Shown: positions 14,596 to 27,284 of the stretch, piece by piece | Layout of the letters: each line of letters starts with the position of its first letter | Position numbering within the stretch: position 1 is the stretch's first letter | Assembly: GCA_013396655.1 (NCBI GenBank) | Contig: WBMV01004345.1 | Span: 558,001 to 622,000, forward strand | Length of the DNA: 64,000 bases | Source: Campylorhamphus procurvoides | Taxonomy: Eukaryota > Chordata > Aves > Passeriformes > Dendrocolaptidae | Direction of reading: 5' to 3' | Notes under the pieces: model-generated | The model's database searches: none | What the model was told of the DNA's origin: nothing | Seen by the model: only the letters and a program-made list of their open reading frames with translations | Translations under genes and position numbers: made by a program

Positions 14596-14841
14596 TTACC
14601 CAAATTCTCTCAGCCTTTCCTCATAGGAGAGGTGCTCCAGCCATCCGATCATTTTTGTGGCCCTCCTCTCAACCTGGTCCAGCAAGTTCATATCTTTTCT
14701 GTGCTGGGGATTCCAGAGCTGGATGCCATACTCCAGGTGGGATCTCACCAGAGCGAGCAGGGGGTTGGGATCACCTCCCTTGATCTGTTGGCCTTGTTTC
14801 TTTTGATGCAGCACACTTGTCTCTCTGGGTTGCAAGTGCAC
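14596..14841 (-). pseudogene. CR1 ORF2 relic: C-terminal part of reverse transcriptase
   Basis: The minus-strand frame includes SHLEYGIQLWNPQHRKDM and RRATKMIGWLEHLSYEERL, the well-known C-terminal stretch of CR1 ORF2. The first part of the frame (up to about NPLLAL) is out of register with the family. This fits a frameshift between it and the upstream RT fragment. It is non-functional: no palm-domain catalytic residues and no endonuclease domain. Open frames on the + strand over the same bases (14632-15150) are antisense shadows. Confidence 0.85.
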
Positions 14842-15072
14842 ATTGCTGAGTCATGTCCACTCTATCATCCAGTCTATCACCAGATCCTTCTCCGCAATGC
14901 TACCCTCAATCCTTTCATCCCCCAGCCTGTGTGGATACCAGGGGTTGCCCTGACCCAGGTGCAGGACCTTGTACTTGGCCTTGTTGAACCTTGTGATGTT
15001 CACATGGCCCACTTCTTGAGTTTGTCCAGGTCCATCTCATCCCTCAGGCATGTCAACCACACCGTTCAGCTT

Positions 15073-15195
15073 TCAGTTGTCTGCAAACTTGCTGCAGGTA
15101 CACTTAATCCCACTGTCTGTGTCACTGATGAAGATATTAAGCAATACTAGTCCCAGTACGTACCCCTGAGGGACACTACTCAGCACTGAAGAGGC
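15073..15195 (-). pseudogene. CR1 ORF2 relic: RT catalytic-region fragment, active site lost
   Basis: The minus-strand frame reads [18 protein letters not shown] and ends SKFADN followed by a stop. The family has a VPQGSVLGP motif and an FADD catalytic box at these places. The second catalytic aspartate is now asparagine and the frame stops right after it, so this copy could not encode active RT. Confidence 0.8.
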
Positions 15196-17067
15196 ATATA
15201 GGCAGCCTTTCTGTCTACCAGGTTTTGTGCAACATCTGGAAAGTAAGGACATGAAATGGTGAAATCTCAACTTTCCTGTTTGGAGATTTTCTGGGACATG
15301 ACATTTTAGGGGCAGAATCCACTAAATAGAACACATTATTTTGGAACTCTATTTTTAGCTTATTTATTTATGACTTGGCAGACTCCTAGTCAAGAGGGGA
15401 TAACCCTGGCCCTAGTGATAAGTTTTAACAACTGCATGTTTATGCACCAGTAGGTATCCGGAGGTCAGTCATAAAAACCTGTCAGTTTGTATTACTTCTC
15501 TGTTGTCTCTCTATCAAAGCATAAAGGAAATGGGAGCTGCCATCTTTCTCTTCCTACCAGTGAGTAGTATGTCATGAATTAGATAAAATAAGCTGATTTT
15601 TTTTTCTTATATTAGTGCAAAATCCAGTCCCTTTGAGAACTGGAGAAAAAGCAATTAAGTTTCTATCTATTTATTCAGTTACTGAAGGAGAGATACCACT
15701 TTTGCAGGTGAAGATAGTGGAAATAATGTACAACACATGCTTCTTCTAGGCCTTTTTAAAAACGCATTGGCAGTGCTCTCAGATGCTTTTGATATCTAGT
15801 GTTGAATTCTGATCAGGTCTCCCCAGAGCAGATATGTTTGGATATTAATGAACTGTTAATTTTTAAGTTATATGGAAAAGGGAATAGTGAAACTTGCATC
15901 ATCCTTAATATGTTCAGGTCACTTCCTTTTGATACCAACACTCAAATCAAAGAAGCTGACTGAGAAAAGAGGCTACAAAGCATGATCACGATTTCTTTTC
16001 CAAACGAGAAATTTGTACTCTGTTTAACACCCTCCCTCCTAGTGAGCTTCCAGTTGTCTGGTATTGATGGCCATGAGAATGAACATATGCAATTACAATA
16101 GGTAAGCCACTCCATGCTTCTACCCAAAGCAGAGCCAGGCTCTGAGAGATCATGCCATTGGCTTAAATGTCATCCTACTGAAGAAGAAAAGAGATTGGAA
16201 TTCTGTTTATTCCCTTGCTCACGTTTAAATGCATTTCATCACATTCAAGCTTCTCTCTTGGAACATCTAACATCAGGATAGGCTTCTCTTTCTAAAAACC
16301 CCCACACTTATATATCTATCTAAAGGGCCTGAGAGCTTTGATTTCAAGTTAATTTTTCAATAGGGCAAGCTACAGAGTGCACAGTCTACAGCAGAAGAAG
16401 AAAGGACCAAATATTCTAAGCTTGTGGCAAGAAATTGGGTACTAAAGAGTGACAATTTCAGATGTTGATCTACAGTTCTATCGGTTTGCTCCAAGCACTC
16501 CATGAGCAGAACAGACACTGCAGCATCTCACCTCAGGTAGACCCTGTAGATAAGAAAGATATCCAGACTAATTTTGATCATTATCTGGGTGGAAAATATT
16601 ATTTTTTTAATAGTGAAATATAATGTATAGGGTTTCCTTAGACCTATTTGTGGTGGCAGTAGTCTAAGTGGAAAAACTGTATACCTGCTCCTCTTTATCT
16701 CACCATGAGGTAAGTTAGTTTTGGGTCTTTCTCTCTTAAAATCTCACAGATGGCCACCTTGGAAGTACAAAAGGGATTACTTGATTAAATCTAAGAAGTA
16801 CACCTGGACATTTTCTAGGAATGAAAAAAGATCCTTTCAAATAGGAACCATCAATTCTTAGAGCTAAGGTACCACCTTACATTTTCACCTTACAGTTCTT
16901 AGGAGACGGTTATTATCCCTGACTGCTGTGCTTATGATCATAGGAACATTGTGCAACATCGTGTCTCCTTTTATGTTTGCAAGGCACTGCCACTGGTGAT
17001 CCAATAAGTTAGATATTTCCCTACGACATTCTTTATTGTGAGGCTCATCATGTGCAACATGTACATG
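15196..17067 (+). other. LDB2 upstream intron, no gene recognised
   Basis: No repeat family, RNA gene or exon was recognised. The minus-strand frame at 15942-16127 shows no domain. Confidence 0.55.
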
Positions 17068-17091
17068 TAGAGTACACTTTAGAGTACACTT
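17068..17091. repeat. Exact 12-bp tandem duplication
   Basis: The unit tagagtacactt occurs twice head to tail with no mismatch. It is best explained by replication slippage; no function is implied. Confidence 0.9.
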
Positions 17092-20000
17092 CTCTTTTCA
17101 CATCCCATCCTGACCACTGGGTTCAGCTGACATATATCAACTCACAACCCATAGGATCATATGTCTGCAGCATACTGTATAACACTATTGAAAATATTCA
17201 GTATCTCTGCAGTTTCTAGGCCATGTCCCCGGGGCAGTTTCGTGTCACCTCTTTGACTGCTACTAATGAGTGCTTGGAAGATTGGCAGAGGGATTAGGAG
17301 AACACTGACAATGTAATCTTGCTTGTGGTCTCTTCAGATCAAGGTGCATGAGTATTTTCAGGGAGAGAGGGAAAAAGCTGCTTTGATTCTGTACTTGTTT
17401 TGCAAGTCCCTTGAGACTTTAGGATGTGAAGGCCTGTGCTTGTCAGCTGTACTGGAGAGGGTTGAATCAAGTCAGAAAGAACTCAGCCCAGGTCTAATCC
17501 CTGCCAGATATTGAGACTTACTGAACTAGAACATTCATAGGAGTCTGAACAAGGAGCTGCTTGCTTAATAAAAAGCATATTTGATCTTCCATACACAACT
17601 CTGTCGTTGCTGATATGCCACAAGATACATGGTGCTCTCTGCTGACCTGGCAGTTTCTGATGGGCTTCTTGCAGCTTTCAGACCTCATATGTTGTGGAGG
17701 TTATAAAAAGTTCACAGTTCACATTCATTCTAGAATGCCTCAGACCAGGGGTAACTTTAATATATGATTTTAAGAAGCATATGACCTAATCCAGGCGACA
17801 GTACTACTGAAGCTGAGAATATCAACAAAAAATGTGTATGCATCTCTGAATCAGTGCATTTGCTTCTAGACAAAAACTACAAGTCAGAAAGTAGTACTAA
17901 GAAAACAAGAGTAAAAAAAAGAAGTAATTTTGTTCTAGAGCAGAGAGGTGAACCTTCAGTGTGCCATACAGAAATCAGGTGTAAAATTCAAGCAATTGTG
18001 TAAGAGCTCATTCAGAGAAGGAGAATCCTGAGAACAATCTGCACCTGAAAGCAGCACCTGCCAAAGAGAATCTGTGATATTTTGATATAGTATTTCTTTG
18101 AGAGCCTAGAGAGAGATCCAGCTTGTAAGTTCTGACTAAACATACTGCAAAAAATATGATAACACCTCACAGTGGTTGTCACTGCCTTGGTAGAAAACAA
18201 GGTGCTTGGTGTGGATCCGTATATTCTGGGTTGAGCTTGACATGAGGTTCCCCTAGTCTAAAAAGACATTAGCAGCGAATCTTTCCTGATTTTCTGTCTC
18301 ACTTTCAGATGACAGCTCCTCTGGCAGTTAATGCATTCCCAGAAATGGGACCGTGTAGTTTCTTGGCTTTGTCAGGGCTACTGCTGCCTTCTCAGGCTCT
18401 TTCGTGCTCTGAACACAAATCTTAGAAAAGCTCCGAAACTGTAGATGTTCTTCGCTTATGGCACTCTTGAAGAACTTGGTACTTAAAAAGATGTAGGATT
18501 CTGAACACCATCATAGTATATTTCAGTTAGAAATGCACAGCTGTAACAAAACAGACAACACTAGGTACACAATATATGTTATGCTATTGTTAAGATATGA
18601 AAATTTAGATCTTTGAAAATAGGTCTGAGCTGCTCAATAGGTCTGTTTCTGTACATAGCTCTTTAAGTTCTTTCAGTCTGCTCTGCAGCAATTCTCTGAA
18701 ATTTTCTTCATATTATGCAGAAATGTCTTCTTTCTTAAAATAGTTTTCTGTGTATTTGAGCTATTTCCTGGATTTCATATTCTTTATGGTTTTAAAAATC
18801 TTTATTAGCCCTGGTATTTTTTATTAGGCTATAGATTTGCACCATGTCTCTAGATCCTGTTCCTTACAGAAGTTAGGGAGGAAGAGAACTGCTTTTGCAA
18901 AAGCCTTGCTTGCTCTTTTGTCAGAAAATTCTTTCACCTGGAAGGCAATGAGGGCAAAAATCTACATAAGCAGTCCAAGATGTCACTTACTTGCCTCTAG
19001 TAAAGTGAAAATTCAAAATCAGAAATACCATTAGGCATTTTTTTGCAGTGGAGCTTGTTGGCTAGCAGGAACACACCGAGAAAGTCCACAGTTTTCAAGC
19101 AAATTCACAAGTTTTCTCTAAGCAAGGTTTCCAAATTGTCACATGCATACAGTCCATTTTTCATTCTTCTTTAAGTCCTGCAACTTTACATGGAGAAATT
19201 TAGAACACATTGAAATATAGGGAAGGCCAAATACCATCTATGGAAAACTAAGACATCTCAAGTGAATCAGTTTTACTGCTGATTTAACAGGCCCACAGAG
19301 GCTGAAGTGATAGGCTGTAGTTCATAGGAGGCTACTACTGTGATGAAAAGATGTTTAAAATTTCATTAGATGTTTATGGACTCAGAGGTGAGGCCCCAGT
19401 GGATTATCATATACAACATAAAGATACTTTTTATAAAAAAAAAAAATAAAGGATTAAATGCTGACCTGCTATGAGCTTTTGACGGAATCATATCAGGTCT
19501 CAGCTACAAGGATGACCTTAGTGGGTGATTTCCCTGACATACATAGTTCGCACTTGGCCTGGCTTACTTTGTTTAAATTTAGATTTATACATTTTTCATG
19601 TTTAAGCAGTAGGGTAGCTGGTAAATAGACATTTTTAGTAAATAATTGCTCATGTTGCTACTAGTTGACTGACAGCAAATGAAATCCTGCAAGGATTTTT
19701 ATACATTCTGGTGGTAGTGATACAGCTAAGTGGCCACTTGGTAGGTGAGAGCTTTGTTTGTCTAGGGTTTTAGCATAATCATTAAATCACAGCTTTCTCT
19801 AATTGCTTCAGCTGCAGCCAGACTCAGTTGGATGGGATTCTGAAGCAAATGGAATTCTGTCACATTCAATATCAGTGTTTGCTTTATTAAGTAGCATTTC
19901 TCTGGGGACCTGCATAGACTTTTGGAGTTTTTAATTTGTTACAGTATGTAATAGCTGGCTTCTGTGAAGGAATTGTTCACCAAGCTGCATTCTTATTACT

Positions 20001-22078
20001 ACTACTGATGCCTTTTTACTTTAAATGAGGTTGACAAGATAAGAGATGCCATTTAGAAGAAAGCTGTACTTACTTTGCTCAGTGAGGACCGAGTTTTGAA
20101 AGGGAGCACTTCTTGGCATGCATAAATTCTCCCACTTCTTTTGAAGTGAAAATTTAAAGTTAATAATTAAAACAAACACACAAACCCACTCTGTTATCAC
20201 AACCCCCGTGCTTCATTCTTTCTATATTTCTTCTGGTGCCTTTCAGTACAGTATATCCTTTGATTTAGCAATCGTAACACTCTTGTCAGTGATCTGTTAC
20301 ACTGTTCTACAATATTATAGCAGCAATAACAGTAAAAGTTTTGGTTCTAAATAGCTTTTTCATGGCAAGCAGGTGATTCAAACATCTCCCTTTGATTCAG
20401 AATTCTAATTTCAAAATGGAAATGTCAGCTTAGAAAGTTCACTACCTTGTGCTTATCACCATCAAGACTTGTAAACCATTGTAAATACTGAGAATATGTG
20501 TCTCAAGCAGAGCCCATCCTCATTTTATCAAAGCAACCTGGACTCCTGATTATTGTTCCTTCATTGATCAACCTTGGCTGCCACATGCCCAGTAATGAGT
20601 GTTATGTGTTTGAGAAGGATAGAGCTACACCATGGAAGCAGGGAGCAACCGAGTGATCCAATGGCCAGTGAGGAATGTCAGTATTTGATATATTGTCTTA
20701 ACCTAGGATTTCCTTATATTTTAGATTACTTATATACGAACAATTCTTTCTATAATTTAATTGTATTTTGTACAGGAATTTTGTATCCAAATACAGTATG
20801 AGATAAAACACAGGACCTGAGGGCCTTTATTTGCAACCATGGCTAGCTGGGGCGTGAAGTTGGGAAGCCAGGCAAATAATCACGTCTTCTTCATTTAAAG
20901 TATTTAATACTGGCAGAAATCTTTAACCAGTGCTCCAACTTCTGTCTGCCACTTGGAGCTTTTTATATGAAACAGCAGGAACCTGGCAGCCTGGAGATCT
21001 TTGAGCATTGCGAGCAAAAAACTTGAACATCATTTATAGGTTTTCCTGCCAAGACTGTAAAAATCTAGACAAAGTAGATACAGTTGTTTCACCCAGCTTT
21101 TCACTTCTTTTTGTGCTTCACTATGTAAGCTCTCAAAACCTCAACCAGTTTTCTTCTTGACTTTTAAATTCTTGGTAGGTATATAGAATAGGATTTATCT
21201 TACCTACCTTTACCCCTATAAAAATTACATGTCTAGACTGAACCATTCTCTAGGCTCCCTCTACAGACAGCGAAGAGACAGATATCTCCAGGAGTCTTTT
21301 TATCTCATATGAATTTAGACAACTGTCTTGGGGTGAAATGAATCCCAGCCCTGTTGTCACCCTCCAGCTTTGATTCAGCAAATGTAACAAGTTCCATTTC
21401 CATGCTGAGATTTGGAGCCTTGCACAGAATATTCCAACATCTGATTTCCACTTAATTGAATGGAAAATGAATGCGTACATCTTTTAATTAACTTTGAAAA
21501 TCTCTGCCTTAATGTTTGATTAAGTTTGAATGTGCATGTGTTTGTATCTTAAAAATCACAAGCAATAAATGTAGCTGTATTATTTTCAAAAACCTGAGCA
21601 TCTGACAACTGCAGCTGATTAGTGGCTCAAATGGACGATGCAGATGATACTAACTATGCTGTACTGCTGAAAAGTGTAACAAATATGCGAACACTAAAAT
21701 ATGGAGTTAATGCCAATACCTCAGCACTACCTTTTTTCTTGTCTCGCTCTTAAGTAAAGTTTAGATTATGAAACATATTTTGCACAAATAACTGTGGATA
21801 CAGTGACATTGCCAGCTGACAAAAATGGCCGTGATTATGAGTCCTAATAAGTACAGAATGCATACAGGAATCAACTTGAAGTGTAGTTGTGCTATACTAA
21901 ATAGGTAATCCTTTAAAATGATCATAAGAGTGGGGCTTTTGAGATAAGTTGAATAAAATTGTGAATGAACTTTTAAGGGACATAATTTGCAGGTTACTAT
22001 GTCTCTTTTATGAAGTTATTTGTAAATACAATGCATTTTGTTTAAAGAATAGGCACTGTTCATGTAGCAAAGATAGAG
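17092..22078 (+). other. LDB2 upstream intron, no gene recognised
   Basis: Mostly unique AT-rich sequence. An A-run of 12 lies at 19435-19446. Short frames such as 17323-17514, 18837-19034 and 20574-20801 have no recognisable domains. The part from 21480 to 21870 looks like possible conserved non-coding DNA and is discussed under findings. Confidence 0.55.
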
Positions 22079-22129
22079 TGGGGGGGGGGGGTGGGTTTGG
22101 GGTTTGGTTGGTTGGTTTGTTTGTTTTTT
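22079..22129 (+). repeat. G/T-only tract with a run of 12 G
   Basis: Fifty-one consecutive bases are only G or T. The tract begins with a G-run at 22080-22091, followed by GGG, GGGG and several GG groups separated by T. On the + strand this has enough G-tracts for quadruplex formation, and it would be in the LDB2 pre-mRNA. Homopolymer length here is error-prone in sequencing. Confidence 0.85.
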
Positions 22130-22706
22130 AAATTACCAACATGTGACAAGAACTCATATTTGTGCTTTACCATTGCTTCTTGCCAAAATTTCTCTGCAGT
22201 ATCTGGAGTGTTATGGTGTGGTGACAATTTCTTTGGGTGATGCCTGAACACCCAGAACCACGGTTATATTATAAAAATCTTAAATGCAGCAATATGTAAT
22301 TTAAACAATATATAATTTAAAGAGTAGATATGATTGTAAATTGTAACAAAAGGGAGTAATTTCTTCAATACATCCCTCTTGATTATTTTGGCTTTTTCTG
22401 ACTAGTTACTGCTAAACTAAACTTTTGTGAATGAGATTACCTGTCCTCTAAAGGAGATGGGACATATGATATACTTGATCTTTTCCACTTCATGTACCTT
22501 CCCAAGAAATAACAGCTCCTTTGTTAGACAGAGTTGTCCTTAATTTTGATGTTCTCTTACCTTGTTTGCAAAGCTTAATAGGAAGTCATAGTTGGATCTC
22601 AGTTCAGCAAAGGATTTAAGCATATCCCTAATTTTGAAAGTCTCTTGTTGAGTCTTAGCAAGAGTTTTCTTGAAGTCCTATAGGGTAGAGTTGCATAAGA
22701 GTTGTG
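22130..22706 (+). other. LDB2 upstream intron, no gene recognised
   Basis: AT-rich unique sequence between the G/T tract and the next CR1. Nothing further was recognised. Confidence 0.55.
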
Positions 22707-23060
22707 TAGAATGCTCTGGATTGGAGCGGACCTTAAAGATCATCTAGTTCCAGCCCCACTGTGTAATGGGCAGGGACACCTTCCACTAGACCAGGTTGCT
22801 CAAAGACCCAGCTAGCCTGCCCTTGAACACTCCCAAGGATGGGGTATCCACAGCTTCTCTGGGACACCTCTTCAGCATCTCACCACCCTTGCCATAAATA
22901 ATTTCTTCCTAATAGCTAAACTAAACCTGACATCTTTCAGTTCAGAGCCATTACCCCTATCACTGCACGTTCTTGTAAATAATCCCTCTAAGGTTTCCTT
23001 TGTGTATATAAAGATACATATCTCCTCACCTATATGTCTTTTCAACCCACATAATCTTTT
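22707..23060 (-). mobile_element. CR1 LINE 3' fragment, avian type
   Basis: The + strand reads gtagaatgctctggattgg, then accttaaagatcatctagtt, aggttgctcaaagaccca and ccattacccctatcactgca. This is the reverse complement of a CR1 3' end of about 350 bp. The minus-strand frame contains LEGLFTRTCSDR and IRKKLFMARVVR, matching the last residues of CR1 ORF2. The 5' truncation point near 23060 is approximate. The copy is antisense to LDB2 and decayed. Confidence 0.9.
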
Positions 23061-26000
23061 TTGTGATAAAATCAACTCTTCATTGCTGCATTACTTAGCC
23101 CTGTCACCATTTGATACTTCTCCAAGAAGCTGGAATGTAGGTGGAAGTGTGGTTTGGCTTATCTATGTTTCCCTTTCCTACCTGGATCACTAGGCTTGCA
23201 AGAGTAAGGACCAAGAGATCAAAGAAGTATGTTTTTTAACACAGCTGAAGTGCTGTTTCTTACCTCTCAAAGTACAATCTGTTAGATTATAGTTTAGACT
23301 GTACAGAAGCAGAGACCCAGCAGTTTACTTGTCTATAATACACATGGTGCTTTCATGAGACTTCGATGATCAAAGAAGTGGTGAGAGTCCAGTGTGAAAT
23401 GGAGGTGTCAAGAACTGTCTTCATCATGTTCCAATGTAGTATTTAAATGCTGTCAGTAATAATTTTACTTTCACTGTAATAACTGATAAAGGGATTTGTG
23501 TTCACTAAATTTTAGAGCCTTGGGAGTTGGTGCAGTTGGGTAGATAGATCTAGAGAGGCTCATTTACTAATATTGCTGGGAATATGATTTTTTCCTGTGC
23601 CCTAGTGACACATAATGTTTGATGCTCTATATTCACTCATGGCAATACTAGTTATTGCCTTTTCATTCGGATAGATGGCATAGTAGCTTCCATTTACTCA
23701 TAAAGATGGAAGTAAACAAGGTAAAAAAGAAACCAGGTCAAAATGTCAGAATAAAATAAGAACATTTGTATGGCTGACGGTAGTACAGTAGATAATAGAC
23801 ACACTTAATATTCCATCTCTATAAACCATTCTCAAAGGCAGAGGCTGTGGGGTATTCTGTGGCAGAATAGAGAAGTGTAACTGTGATTCATTTTTGATAA
23901 ACACAAAACTCAGGGCTGTGATTTGTCTGCAATGATCATGGATTGAGAATACTAAGAAAATCTATTACTGTTCCTAGCCAGCTAGAGACATCCTCATGCC
24001 TATTGAAAAGAGAGCTCAAAGTTAAAACAATTTTGAATATAGATTTAGTATGCACTATATATAGCAAGTCCTAACAGATACTATGCTATGGGTGGAAGTA
24101 TCTGTTTCTGTTAAAAACTGCATGATTTAATTAATGCCCAGTCTTTTTTGTTCTCACAGACAGAATATAGGTCTTATCCATAGAGACCAAGTGAAATCTT
24201 ATTCCATGCACTTAAAAAGGACAAAAAAGAATCTTCTGCTGGTCATTGGCAGTGTTGAAATACCAAGGATGATGCCATGTTGGCAATAAGGAATTGGCAG
24301 TGGAGTGTGTCTTAAGCCGAGCCTCACTGCTCTTTTTTCCCCTTTCTTTCTCCTCTCCATCCTTGTGCACAAGTTCCAGGAGTGGAAATAATGAATTCCA
24401 ATTAAAGAAGCAGGTGAAATGACACATTTCATAAGTTAACTCTTTCTGCTCTGTACTGCTTACAATGCAGTATTAAACTCTGCAATCTCCTGTCTGCTGT
24501 AGGTGAATAGTCAAACATGCACGGACTGGATATTGAAGAATTCTTTTCATTTTTGTCCACAAGCTGCAGTAAAATTTAAAGACTGACAAATAATAGGTTT
24601 GGGACCAGACATTCCAGTTTGATTCTGTTATTAGACTAAACCAGGTATCTCTCTGTCTTATCCTTTCCTGACAAGTTAAGTTATAAATCTCTGTAATTTT
24701 AAGGACTACAATTTTAAAAGGATATCCAAATTGTTATACATGTAGCATCTGTGTAGACAGAAAAATTGGATGCCTTAGATGTAGTGGAATAACTGTACTT
24801 CTGTAGCTGTGTGTACACAGGTCTTGCTGTTTGCTAGCCTAGTGAGTCGTCGCCACAACTACTCTAACAAAAGTTCTCTAGTTTAGGTATAAGTTAGTTG
24901 CCAAATAACAAGAGGTCAACCATTCATCTGAACATAAGAAAAATATTTGTTGTCCTTATTTCTGTGTCAGCATGTTTCAGTTAATCTGAGCTCCTGACAG
25001 AATTTCTCAGTGTGGACTTGCTATTTGAGAATGTAAATGACATTATCTCAAACCAGTATATCGGCAAAGCTGGGTTGCATGGCCTGCGTCATTAGAGCAT
25101 AATGGTTTTGCTGTAGTAATGCTGATTCCCACATGCCTGGGTTGAGAGTACATCAAGAAATGGCACAAATCAATGTGTATATTTCACAGAGTCTCTCTTT
25201 TTCTTTTCTTCCCCTTCCTCCAATTTTTATCTTAAATAAAATAATTGTTTGATTTTCACAGTTCCCCATTCAGAATATGAGCTGCTATCCCCCCCCAGTA
25301 TTTTGTTGCCTCTTAGTGTAATGGTATATAGACAGTAAAAACACAGGGTCCTTGATAGATTAAGAATTTCTAGTGAATTTGTAAGAGTAACTCCCTGTTA
25401 TGAGCTTTTCCCTGAAATTCCATGGGATTCTTAAGCTTACTCCAGATTTGCATGAGAAGCAGAGACGTTGCCCCCATTTTGCACCCCAATCAGTCTCTCT
25501 GAGGAGGTATTGCTGTGGGGATCTGTTGCATGACTCTATTCTGCCTTTTCAATAAAACAAAAACACGGTGTTGTTTCTTTACTGTACAAAGGAAGATAAG
25601 TTCCTAAGTGGAATGTAAACAATAATTTAATTAATTATTAAGTAAGCTGAAGAAACTGATATGTTTTGCGCATTGAACAGAGTTTTGGCAAGAAGTTGCA
25701 AGTATATAATGGAACAGAAAACTACTTATGACCAAAGCCAAGTCTTAAAATCTTTCAGCCAGTTTTACTACACATTATTTGAGAAATGGAATCCAGCCAC
25801 ACTAGTGAGTGAAATAAAAGCAAGCAATACCATTAAAACTGTGAATATGTGTGAAATAACAAATGGAAGGAATAGAGTTGGGCATTCCTGGCAGCAGGAG
25901 AGGAGATGGAGATTCTGTAAGATACAACTAGCTACAAGGTTAAAGGTATATTTAATTGTATGTGAAACATGCTTTATGTTAGAGATAAAATAAGAGAGAG

Positions 26001-26911
26001 AAAATAAAAAATGCAAAAGTGATGGGAGTGGTCCTTGCAAACTAGCCTCGAGCAAAAGATACTGGGAATATAAGATAGGTGTGCACCTTCTTGTACCTGC
26101 CTAACAGACAGCCATTTGACTATGTGGGCCTCTCATCTATATACATATGAGCATTCCACTCTTTCACTCTGTTCATACTGTTTCCAAGAAAATCAATCTA
26201 ATATCTGTATTCCATGTAGAATTTATAGAAATAGCAAAACCCCCCTATGCCAGAGTATAAAACCATTGTGCTTTGCAGGGCCAGATATGCAGACCAGTAC
26301 TCAAATGTCCAAATGTTTCCAGAATTACAATACATAGATCCCTATTAATTTGTTACTCCCATGAAATTTATATCAGAGACCTAAGTATGTTAGGTAGAAA
26401 CAAGATGGATCTAATTTAAAACTAATGGGGGAAATTACTAGTTTCTTGCATTCATACATTTTATTTTTAGTGGCCTGTCTGTGCGCTCTGAGTATAAACT
26501 TTATTGTCAGATTTTTTTTTTATACTTATCTTGTGAATTTTTTAATTTGTAATGGCTGCAGAGTTTTTACAGGTGTATTTAATGGCAAAAATCTTATCTT
26601 GAACTGCATTTTAAAAGCTCAAGTAGAGTTTAATTTACTGGGAACAGGATGAAGGAAGGAATGCCATTCTTTCCTTGGGGAGATAGCAGTTTCCTTGTGC
26701 AGTGTTAACGTGAAAGAATATGAGACACGTGTATGTTGCCAAAAGAAGTGTGGATGTATAGTTTTGAAAACAGTAAGTGTCAATAGAGAAGAGTTGCAGG
26801 TGCCAGAAGAAAAATGTAAGCTCCCAAGAGCACTATCTCTTTTTATTTTTGCCTTGTCCAATGCCAAGGTTGATGTTTAAAATTCAGTTTTTCCCTGAAA
26901 AGTGGTCATAC
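23061..26911 (+). other. LDB2 upstream intron, no gene recognised
   Basis: Unique-looking intron. The 110-codon frame at 25661-25993 (+) and its antisense partner have no domain and are treated as chance. A pyrimidine-rich stretch lies around 25192-25228 and a C-run of 8 at about 25289-25296. Confidence 0.55.
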
Positions 26912-26926
26912 AAAAAAAAAAAAAAA
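26912..26926 (+). repeat. A-run of 15
   Basis: Homopolymer with no recognisable retroposed gene in front of it. No processed-pseudogene signature was found upstream. Confidence 0.85.
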
Positions 26927-27284
26927 GGTTTCAGAACAGATGTGTTTCCTGTGCGTATTCAGAATCACATTTATTTGTTTCCATACCTCTATTTTAATAT
27001 ACTGTTTACACCTGTTACACATGCGCAGCCAAAAGCAACGTAAGGGAGAAACCAAAAGCCAGCTTCTCACGGGGGATGAGCCGTGGAGCTGCTGTCAAGG
27101 GCAGCTCTGCTGGGGGCTCATGGGCAGCAGGATCTCTTTATCCACTCTTCTTGAGAACGCAGCAGCCATGCTCTGTAGCTCTTTCCCCTCTGCAAAACAC
27201 TAGCCTAGAAATCTGTAACAGGGGATTAAACCACTTAACCAGAGATGGCAGCAAACTGAGCCAATTATTACTTCTTCCATCCTT

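Larger units (their letters stand above)
14223..15195 (-). mobile_element. CR1 LINE, 5'-truncated, avian type
   Basis: The + strand opens with ccatagaaccatagaatg and gatttgggttggaaagg, the reverse complement of the CR1 3' end. It then runs through the 3' UTR-like region and the coding region for the C-terminal half of the reverse transcriptase. The copy is roughly 970 bp and 5'-truncated, which is the normal fate of CR1. CR1 copies do not make clear target-site duplications, and none was sought. It lies antisense to LDB2. Many substitutions and indels show that it is not young. The 5' border (near 15195) is approximate; a frame open to 15270 extends beyond what I can align. Confidence 0.93.

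Noticed and set aside
14632..15150. 172-codon + strand open frame, the longest in the window
   Set aside because: It lies wholly within the minus-strand CR1 and is the antisense shadow of the reverse transcriptase region.
25661..25993. 110-codon + strand frame
   Set aside because: No family recognised; the opposite strand is also open over much of it, which points to composition rather than selection.
26912..26926. A-run as the tail of a processed pseudogene
   Set aside because: No gene-like or SINE-like sequence and no target-site duplication was recognised upstream.
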